Shown here: positions 55,970 to 64,000 of the stretch, piece after piece | How the letters are laid out: every line of letters begins with the position of its first letter | Position numbering within the stretch: position 1 is the first letter of the stretch | Assembly (NCBI RefSeq): GCF_036320965.1 | Contig: NC_092225.1 | Coordinates: 77,792,613 to 77,856,612, forward strand | From: Panulirus ornatus | Lineage: Eukaryota > Arthropoda > Malacostraca > Decapoda > Palinuridae | DNA length: 64,000 bases | Direction of reading: 5' to 3' | The notes under the pieces: generated by a model | Told to the model about the DNA's origin: nothing | The model's database searches: none | Seen by the model: the letters and a program-made list of their open reading frames with translations, nothing else | Program-made: the position numbers and the translations under genes

Positions 55970-56046
<77 letters not shown>
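55970..56046. repeat. (TA)n at family A 3' end
   Basis: About 38 TA units with one ACAT interruption. Confidence 0.97.
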
Positions 56047-56150
56047 CCCAGCCTTAGCCAGGTATCCATTTCGCGAAACCAGCCACTCGGGATTGGATAT
56101 GGGCCGAGTGCCGCGCCCAGGTCAGTAACGCTAACCACTACACGATGGAA
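56047..56150 (-). mobile_element. tRNA-derived SINE-like fragment
   Basis: The bottom strand carries the box A-like TGTAGTGGTTAGCGTTACTG (56,122-56,141), very close to TGTAGCGGTTAGCGTTCCTG of the 48.9 kb unit. Some 40 bp further on GGTTTCGCGAAAT (56,068-56,080) may be a decayed box B. It sits between (TA)n and a short (GT)n. Confidence 0.65.
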
Positions 56151-56219
56151 GTGTGTGTGTGTTTCAACTGTCAACCCCTCTTCCCTCGACACTCCTCTTT
56201 CTCTCACCGATGATAGGCA

Positions 56220-58290
56220 GCTACTTTATATGAAATATAGAGAGGTTAATGAAATGGAAGAAAGAAGAGACAAAGGATGTTATCTATGAACTTTGGAGGA
56301 AGTGTAGAACCTGTCTTAAAATGTGCCAGGTCATAGTTGTTGGGAAAGACACGAGAAGGCAGAGAGTTCTAAAGCCTTGAGGTGTAAGGAAAGAAACGGC
56401 TATCAGAACGACCCATCCTTGAGTTGCCAACGGACACCCAGGAATTACGTGACGCAGCAGCTTTCCGAGTATTGCGTGGTCTAGCTGGTGGTGGGGGCAC
56501 ACAAGCAGCCAGCTCTCTGGGGCAAAAACCAAAGTGATACCTAAAAAAGAGGGGAAAGTGAACCAGCATTGCGGCGCTGGACAAGAGGGTCATGTTTGGA
56601 AGTTAGCCTGGGACAGTTTGTAAGTCGGACCGCTGTCGACTCTGCCAAGTAAGGATGCCGAGCTAGAACCACCCTAGATGTGAGAGCAGTACTCCATACA
56701 AGCACGGATCAGTCCTTTGTATAAATAAAGCAACTGTTCGGAAGAAAAGAAATTTGACATCTAAACAGGACTACCAGTTTTACAGAGTCAGGCTTAGCTA
56801 TTTCTGTAATGTGGAGTTTAAAAGACAGAGTGGATGTTACAGTAATACCAAGTATGTTCACTGAGTCAAGAGGTGGAATTACAGAACCGTCGAAATAGAG
56901 GAAAGTTGTGAGAAATTTTCGACAGAGAGATGAGCAGAAACTGGGTCTCGGAGGCACTGAACTTCATCACATTTTGTCTACCCCACCGAGATATCCTGTC
57001 CAAGTCTGAGTTTATTGAGGAAGTTGTGTGGAGACGAGAGGTAGACCGAATGAGAGAAGGGGCAGACTTGAAGGATTTAGAGGAATGCAGTGTTGACTTG
57101 TCAGCGTTATTTATTGATTATTTGTGTAAAAATGGAAATCTTTGGTAAAAAGGAGAAAAAAGTGTAGGAAACAGAACAGAACCTTGAGGGACACCGTTGT
57201 TGATGGAGAAAAGGGGTAGAGGCTGATCCATCAACAACCTCGGAAATAGATCGACCATAGAGGAGCTAAATATGAGAGAGCAAAGCGAGGGAGGGAAGCC
57301 AAAAGAAGGGAGCTTAGAGATGAGACCCCGATGCCACACCCTGTCAAAAGCCTTAGTCTAAATATGTCAAGGACAACTACACATGACTCCCCAAAATCTT
57401 TCAGGGATGATGACCAGACATTAGTAAGACAGGAAAGAATGTCCCCAGTGGATCTTGCCTTACGGTAGTCATACTGGTGATCAGATTGAAGACTGTGAGA
57501 TTCAAGATGTCTGAGGATATGGGAGTTAAGGAGGGATTCAGAGACTTCAGAAATGATAGATGTTAAAGCAACAGGAGGATAGTTAGAAGGGTCAGAATGG
57601 TCACCTTTCTTAGGGATGATATGTGCCAACGTATGGTTCCGAGAAGATGGAAAAGTTCTGGTTTTTAGATAGAAACAGAACAGACGAGGAAGCACAGGTG
57701 CAAGTCCAGAAGCACACTCTTTCAGTACACGGAGATGAGATGCCATCAGGACCATAATAAGCCTTGCTTGTGGCCAGAGAGAGAAGCGCTTTTCGGACTG
57801 TCCGAAAAGAGATTGCCGGGAGGGACACATGATTAGTAAGAGGAGCATCAGGGGATGAAGGAATGTTAGAGTCATCCAAGGTAGAGTTAGAGGAGAAATA
57901 GGAACCAAAGAGAGTTGCTTTGTTTATGGGAGAGGCAGCTGTAGTACCGTCAGAAAGAAGTCAAGGAAAGATAGAGTGACAGAAGTTGTTAGCAATGCCC
58001 TTAGCTAATGACCAGAAAGACTTAACAGTGGATGACGAGGAGAGGTTATCTCACTTCCTTTGAATAAAGGAACGCTCCGCCTCACGGGTAACGTGCTTGC
58101 AGCGATTACGGGCAGTGATAAAACCTGTATGGGAGCCAGAGGAAGGAGAATTTTTCTAAGCCCGATGTGCCTGATCCCTTGTCTGAACAGCCTCAGAACA
58201 GGAACGGTTGAACCAAGGATTGGAAGAAGAGGTTGTCTTTGAGGAAGAGGGGATAAATGCTTCCATTCCTGTAAGAATAACTCTGCTATA
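56220..58290 (-). mobile_element. Family C (Jockey/CR1-like) LINE, linker to C-terminus
   Basis: Bottom strand, from high to low. Post-endonuclease linker near 58,240-57,930: NPWFNRSCSEAVQTRDQAHR, then RNRCKHVTREAERSFIQRK and KSFWSLAKGIANNFC. RT entry at 57,880-57,400: SKAYYGPDGI, PKKGDHSDPSNYPPVALTSI, HILRHLESHSLQSDHQY, LKDFGESCVVVLDI. After a frameshift near 57,360 come AFDRVWHRGLISKLPSFGFP and GVPQGSVLFPTLF (about 57,200). The catalytic position near 57,100 reads NNADKSTLHS where YADDSTLH is expected. The C-terminal part is DGSVIPPLDSVNILGITVTS (about 56,880-56,820) on to 56,220. About 2 kb with two or more frameshifts and a destroyed active site: a fossil, but the most informative family C copy here. 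Confidence 0.85.
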
Positions 58291-58843
58291 CGTTTGGTGG
58301 AGACAGAAGCATCACCATATGACAGTCAGTAATTTACCCATGGAAAGTCAGAAAAGAATTTTCACAAGTTATGCCAGTCAGTTTTGTTTAGGTGCCTATA
58401 TTTACGTTCGGAAGGGGCAGCCGTTAAACTGGGACAGTACTATCTACCTGGATATCAGAAGGTTAATTGACGGCTGTACAGTGAAACATCACTTCAGTGA
58501 CTGTCAGTCTCCCCTCTTTGGCCCAGGTTGCTGTCATTTATTTCTGCCTTACCCACACATGAGTTACTGGCATTCAGTCCACAAAAACACGCTCGCTCTC
58601 TTTCTTCTTGCACGTAGCACTTGACAACTCGTAACTCCCACGATTAGTCATCAATATTTTCCTGCTGTGAGCGCTACGCGCCAGCCCTGCCTAAGGGCAA
58701 GAGCTTGTAGTGAGTATTCTTAAGTAAAACATTTTGCTTCAGGATGCAGACAAATATTTTTTGAGATTTCTGTTAACCAATTTTACAACAGTATATCCTG
58801 AAAAAAAATGCTATCTTTATTTGAGCTGAGGAGAAAAAAGTTA
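58291..58843. other. Unassigned spacer
   Basis: May hold the decayed endonuclease part of the preceding LINE. I could not confirm motifs. Confidence 0.35.
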
Positions 58844-59180
58844 TAGAGTTTATAGAAGTGAACACTGTAGCCAACTATTGATAGAGTTTATAGAAATGAA
58901 CACGGTAGCCAGCTATTGATAGAGTTTATAAAAATGAACTCCATAGGCAACTATTGATAGAGTTTATAGAAGGGATCACTATAGCCAGCTATTGATAGAG
59001 TTAATAGCAGTGAACACCATAGCCAGCTATTAATAGAGTTGTAAAAATGAACTCTATAGGCAGCCACTGATAGAGTTTATAGAGGTAAACACCACATAGC
59101 CAGCTATTAGTGGAGTTTATGTAAGTGAAGAGCATAGCCAGCCATTAATAGAGTTTATAGAAGTTAGCACTATAGCCAAC
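58844..59180. repeat. 38-bp tandem repeat, about nine copies
   Basis: The unit of about 38 bp is TAGAGTTTATAGAAGTGAAC followed by ACCATAGCCAGCTATTGA. Period confirmed by starts at 58,844 and 58,882. Units vary by small indels and substitutions (GAACTCTATAGGCA, GTTAATAGCAG). AT-rich and stop-dense, so no open frame. Confidence 0.92.
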
Positions 59181-60044
59181 ATAGCTGGAGAGCCTGGTAT
59201 AGAACTAGTAAATGCCAGATGCCGTAATAATTATGTGTGTGCTGCAGCATTCGTCATGTTTTACCACGTTGCTACCAGATAGAATAATTATGTTTTATGG
59301 TATTTTACAACACAGCGAGAGCGCACACACGCCTGTGTCTGTCAGCTCCACTTGAGTTTTCCGGACCTCTGGAAATACTGTACCTTACGAATTAGGTACA
59401 CACTCAAATGGCTCCTCTCCTGCCCCACCTGTCTGCCGTGTATGTTGTTCGTTTCTGCCTCCCACTTGGAGATTATTAGAAAGGGGCAGTCTGTCCGCAA
59501 GTATTGCTTCACCTTTACGTACTTAAGGTCGCTAAATACAGTGAGACAGTATAACCTTTGTATGCATTAACTCATTTTTTGGTATGTGTATCATTTTACA
59601 TTTAACTCTCTTTTTTTTGCATTATGTCAACTTCACCTTGTGTTTGGGTCCTTTTTTGTGAAGTGTATATAAGAAATATGTATATCTATAAGGGTTTCAT
59701 AGAAAAAAAAATGTGAAAAATGTCTTCTCAGAATCTTTATGTTGTGATTCTTTTGGAGAAGAATATTTATCCCCAGTTTTCTTCGAATATGTCCTAGAGA
59801 ATCTCTCATGCATGTAGGACACTGTCTCAGCGAGAAGAGGGTTTTCAACTTTCCAAACCTACTTTTTCTAAGATATTTTCTGGATTTCAGGAACCTGAAG
59901 CTAGTGTTTGGTTTGATGCTGTCAACCGAGGATGCAAATTCTTTATGGCAGATCCTTGAGAGAAAAACACAAAAGCAAGACAGGCAAAATCGCATTTGAT
60001 TTCATGATAGTAAATAGTATATATATTCATAAACATATAAGAGA
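59181..60044. other. Unassigned AT-rich spacer
   Basis: Bottom-strand frame 59,633-59,995 (120 codons, Phe/Ser/Lys-rich) has no recognisable motif. No RNA gene seen. Confidence 0.35.
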
Positions 60045-60330
60045 AGTATGTATGAGAGAGAGGACGAGGACGTGCTGAGATGGTTTGGACGTTTGGAGAG
60101 GATGAATGAGAGGGTATACATATCAGAAGTGGAGAGAACAAGAAAAAAGGGGAAGACGAGGAGGCGGTGAAAAATGAAGAATACTTTAATTTGTTTTGGG
60201 CCTGAACATGCAGGAGTGTGAGAGACGTGCTAGGGATGGATCAATTTGGAGGCGATATGGTATATAGGGGAAGCTGTGTTGTCAGTGGGCTGGATCAGGG
60301 CATATCAGACGGTTTAGGGAGGCCACAAAG
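60045..60330 (+). mobile_element. Family A LINE relic, ORF end
   Basis: GACGTGCTGAGATGGTTTGG, CGTTTGGAGAGGATGAATGA, GGGCCTGAACATGCAGGAGT and GTCAGTGGGCTGGATCAGGG parallel the C-terminal segment and the start of the tail in the 37.6 and 55.6 kb copies, with many changes and stops. Confidence 0.75.
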
Positions 60331-60436
60331 TCTGTGGGGCCTGCTTATGCATAGGGCGCTGGTTTTAGTACGCATATGTATGACATCTAAAGAGTGAATG
60401 TGGACGAATGAGGCCATTCCTGGTATGTACTCCATC

Positions 60437-60546
60437 TCTTTGTTCCCTCCACTGACACATATATCCTCTTTGTCAACCACTCTTCACTAATTAGAGCTGT
60501 CCTTATGTCCAAACAATTTCAGCACATTCTTCAGCTTTCTCACCTG

Positions 60547-60548
<2 letters not shown>
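60437..60548 (-). mobile_element. Family A LINE relic, inverted fragment
   Basis: TTCCCTCCACTGACACATAT, ATCCTCTTTGTCAACCACTC and CCAAACAATTTCAGCACATT correspond to TTCCCTCCACCTCCGACACA and CCAAACCATTTCAAAACACC at 37,696-37,780. It is the same ORF segment as at 60,060-60,160 but on the other strand, about 280 bp away. Confidence 0.75.

Positions 60549-60632
<84 letters not shown>
60549..60632. repeat. (TC)n microsatellite
   Basis: About 41 TC units. Confidence 0.97.
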
Positions 60633-60637
<5 letters not shown>

Positions 60638-60734
60638 ATAACTTTCAGGAAATCAGTGAACCTGATTGGAAATGTGTACCATAAACTCTGTCTCCTCCTA
60701 AAAATCATGTATTGACGAACCTAACTTGACGTTC

Positions 60735-60990
60735 TTTGATCTAATACAACTCAACCTTACCTCACCACCTAGTGTATATCTGGCTTGATCCAGCTGAAGC
60801 TAATCAAATCTACTTCGTCTATTCCGTGCTTCACTATACCCGACCCAACCAGACTCAAGACAGAGCTCGCCTCACCCTGCTTAACCAAATATAGCCGGAT
60901 ACAACCTAGACTAACCCAAGCTAGACCCTGTCACCCCTCACGCAACCTGACTCAGCCAGATCAATGAAATCCAAACCTAGCTTTAAATAA
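60735..60990. repeat. Degenerate AACC/CCTAACC-like sequence
   Basis: Loose words ACTCAACCTTACCTCACC, ACCCGACCCAACCAGAC and ACAACCTAGACTAACCCAAG recur roughly every 10-15 bp. Similar texture at 45,370-45,560. Confidence 0.4.
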
Positions 60991-62268
60991 TTCATTCTTA
61001 ACGTAGCTTAACTAGTCATGTGGTGCTGTAACCTGAGTCATGAAACCAAACCAAACGTGGCTGTAGCAGGAGTGTCGGACTGTCTCTCGTGGTATTACCG
61101 AGCAGAAGGCACGCTGGTGAAAGTCTCGTGTGTTTGCCTCAAGAAAATGTAGTTACCCAGGCAGACATTTATGCGTTACATACTCAAACTTACTTTAGTG
61201 AGAATGTCTTAGTGTTATTGATAGTAATAATTCCACTTACCGGAGACTTAAAATTGTGTGTGAGTGTAAATGTGGGGAGGGGGGGGGGATTCACTTTATG
61301 GATACCTGCGACGCATTACGGTTATCCGGACGTGGCTCTTGTGATTTCGTCATCGTCTGCGGGCCCGGCTGGGTAACATGTCCACCTATATTGAACGTTC
61401 ACTACTGCCACGGCCGTTCACATGGTGAGGCAGGCAGTCGTTCACCCGGGGCTCGCCAGGCACTGAGATTTCAAGATCGCATTTCCTTCCTGTCTGCTAA
61501 TCTTAACGCCAGCTTTGTTTACCAGGTCCAAAATGCGATTCTCAAAGGTATCGGATTTCGGGGCAGGGATAATGGTCTTCAGGAGCCGCCCTGCAGCGTA
61601 CGTCAGGAGGAGGTTGACGTTTGACTCGAGCGTTCTGGGTCGGGCGGAGGCCGCAGCCCAGCCTGGAGGAAATGACTTCGTCCGGAACCAGGTATTGCCC
61701 ACGTCATGTGTCGGGTGGGGCCGGGACATGGAGACCCCGGTCTGCTCCGGCATTATTGAATGAGAGACGACCACCTTAACGCCGTGCTGCGCGTCGTCCT
61801 GGTGTGTGTGTGTGTGTGCTCCACGACACCGTGGTGTGTAACCTGGGCGACACACCCACACAACGCTCTTGGCGTAGACGAACCGGTTCTCAGAGCCAGA
61901 GGAGGACCCGGATCACATGGTCTCGAGGTGTACCACAGTCGTAATGTTTACGTACGCTCTTTACGTGTCAGAGGACACGTCATGCAGGATGATGTGAAGG
62001 ACGTTTTCCCGTCACGACAGTTCGGCTCCCAGAGAGACTTCTGCAAAAAAAGACCGCGTTTGCTTCACAATGAACTGGTCTCAGGTTATATACATCTCCC
62101 GCAGGGAAAATATTCCCTGCTTTTATGGACATGTGAAAAACCTTTTGGATAAATGTTATCTTTTTTATGCCATGTGATATTTCAGAGGAAGAAAAAAGCA
62201 GAAAAATATATAGGATTTTGAATAAGGAAATGAAAAAGCAGTAGTTGTGTCGTATTATTGTTGTTGGT
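60991..62268. other. Long spacer, GC-rich in the middle
   Basis: 61,320-61,990 is GC-rich with overlapping open frames on both strands (122, 139 and 130 codons). No motif is recognisable, and a short (GT)n at about 61,800-61,818 lies inside them. Coding not supported. Confidence 0.35.
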
Positions 62269-62328
62269 ATTATCATTATTATCATTATTATTATTATTAT
62301 TATTATGGTTATTACTATTATTATTAAT

Positions 62329-62359
<31 letters not shown>
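62269..62359. repeat. (ATT)n and (GTT)n compound microsatellite
   Basis: ATT units to about 62,305, a mixed stretch, then about nine GTT units. Confidence 0.95.
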
Positions 62360-63940
62360 ATTTTGTAAGGGGAATGATAGACAATGTCCTTTATGATGAC
62401 CCAGCTGTTGTAAGCCGTACCGGTGAAGGTGGAAGTCTGTTGCAAATGATCATCCAATTGCTACAGGCAGTTATAGGACTTGGTATCGTATACATAAGGC
62501 CAGGTTTGTTCAGCAGAAGGATCAGTATTAGAGTCACTTTTCATTGTGAGTACCGTTACACATCATATTATTTAAGTAACTTCGATTTCTGGTCGTGACA
62601 GCCGGTCTGCAGTCTACCCAGCTGTTCATCCGCCCGCGATGTTGTCGATAAGCTGGGAACCTACGGGATATATCTGGGAAGTTATCTAGACAATATGTAT
62701 AGAAGAAGAAAAGGTTAAACTTTTGATCAGAAGAAAGGGTAGAAGTAATTCCAAGGTTACTCTTGTGTGGATTTTCTGTTGTCAAGTTTTCACCGAGTGT
62801 TGGCTGGCTGTACAAGTCAGGATTACATCGCTGGTGCCGCTGGGTGCAGCTGGAAATCTAGATTCAGTAAAAGACTTCACTTTCATTTTTAAATGTTAAT
62901 GGTTTTTTAAACTGGTGGCAATGAATATCTCCTTAACGTAGTCCTCCCGCGTCCAATTCCTTCCTGAGGAAGATGGTGTTGTCGGGCGGGGATTCCTACA
63001 CCAGCAGTGCCAATGTGGTCTGCTCCGTCTCTTCTCCTCCCACAGCTCAGACGCCTAGGTTCAGATCGCTGCTGGCTGAGGTGGGGGCCGTTGTCGTCTC
63101 TCGCTCGGGTGGACCTTTAGACTCCCGTCGTGTGTAACACCACACGAGAGTCCATCTACGGAGCATCCCAGCGCTGGGGTTATATCTGTGCTACGGAAGT
63201 CTTCCTCTGGCTCACACGTAACGGTTGTTGCACCTGGATGATGGAGGCTGGCTGGACCCCTCTCATCCCCCAAGGGTGACTGTGCTCGTCGCCTCGAGTT
63301 TGGAGATCCCAAAACATTACGAGGAACGAAATCGCGAATGTTTTCGTTGGTGTCATAAATTGCCTCCTCCGTCCCTGACAGAGTTTTGATGAATTTATCA
63401 CGCTTGTCAGCAGTTAAGCTGGCTTACGTATTTGTCAGATTTTACGTAAGAAATAGTTCGGTGTATTTCAAGCTAAATCCCCCCGATGCGCTAACTGGGA
63501 GTGGATGTTGGGATGTTGAGATTCACGAGGTCTTAGCCTGGTGAGGGCCCTCGACCTCAGACGGTACGTGGCGCTACTTTCCTCTTACAAGGAGCGCGGT
63601 CATGAATTCCACATGTACTATAGACATACTCTAATCAAACTCAGTAACAGTTAGGTTCAAAGGTCAGGAACTCATAATGGAATCCGATGATGAGCCGTGC
63701 AGTTCGTGGAGAAGCCGAGCAGCGTCACTGTATACAACAGGTGTGTCGGTGATGACGGTATGTTTTTGCCGTCATCCAGTCTGTATGGCGAGTGTACCAT
63801 GTATACAGGAAGGTTCTCAGCTTTGTCGTCCACTTTCGCAGAGTTTACACACCACGTAAAGTTACTGGAGGCAGTTACTCTGGGGGACGCCAGTATTCTT
63901 TGTCTCCTGTGTGGCTCGTTGTGTTGCCATGACAACATCA
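62360..63940. other. Long spacer without recognised feature
   Basis: Short open frames on both strands only, no repeat family or RNA recognised. Confidence 0.4.
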
Positions 63941-64000
63941 TCATTGGCTTCTGTCACCAATCCTGCCACCACTACCGCTTCTGCCACCCTCGCCACCACT
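63941..64000. repeat. Start of a CCACCACT/CTGCCACC-rich repeat
   Basis: CACCAATCCTGCCACCACTA, CCGCTTCTGCCACCCTCGCC look like the first units of a short-period array that continues past the window edge. Confidence 0.4.

Noticed and set aside
61089..61376. Possible secreted or membrane protein (central hydrophobic VLVLLIVIIPLTGDL)
   Set aside because: One short hydrophobic run in a 95-codon frame with no other support and no conservation evidence.
61442..62152. GC-rich overlapping frames of 122-139 codons
   Set aside because: Open on both strands at once, with a (GT)n inside. No motif recognised.

Overview
This 64 kb window looks like intergenic or intronic DNA of a repeat-rich eukaryote, most likely an arthropod and probably a decapod crustacean. 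The reasons are the very dense dinucleotide arrays (about 2.5 kb in total by my count), many minisatellites, non-LTR retrotransposon relics of types I associate with arthropods, a short interstitial run of the arthropod telomere repeat TTAGG, and no compact gene layout. The species cannot be named from the sequence. I found no host protein-coding gene, rRNA, functional tRNA or CRISPR array that I can support. Most long open frames are artefacts of tandem repeats or of pyrimidine-rich composition.

The recognisable coding material is LINE-derived, in four groups. Family A is RTE-like and young. It has a 3' tail with a conserved hairpin core and usually ends in A and (TA)n. Copies lie at 14.9-15.8 kb (+), 37.3-38.7 kb (-, RT frame still open) and 55.6-56.0 kb (+), with diverged relics near 14.2, 34.5, 43-44.4, 60.1 and 60.5 kb. 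Family B is CR1/L2-like and decayed: 1.0-1.8, 2.1-3.0, 6.8-8.75, 15.9-17.2 and 20.4-21.0 kb (all -) and 36.8-37.3 kb (+). Family C is Jockey/CR1-like: 28.6-29.2 (+), 44.5-44.8 (+) and 56.2-58.3 kb (-). Family D is a further RT relic at 17.3-18.2 kb (-), with an RT C-terminal fragment at 26.0-26.3 kb (+) that may belong to it. Catalytic residues are lost where I can read them in B, C and D.

Between these lie minisatellites with units of 21, 28, 29, 34, 35, 36 and 38 bp, and small dispersed repeat families recognised only because copies recur inside the window: a three-copy family (18.9, 25.0, 41.0 kb), a four-copy family (0.55, 14.0, 48.3, 48.8 kb), a pair at 27.2/32.7 kb, a pair at 34.1/55.4 kb, a pair at 46.9/48.6 kb, two tRNA-derived SINE-like units (48.9 and 56.1 kb), and a 21-bp repeat found at four loci.

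The most interesting pattern is that young family A copies begin and end in (TA)n. One of them sits where a family B element breaks off and carries an oppositely oriented tail at its far end. Together with a tail hairpin whose pairing survives sequence change, this suggests an element that uses TA microsatellites as tail, as target, or as recombination substrate. Everything here was read by eye; no alignments or database searches were run.
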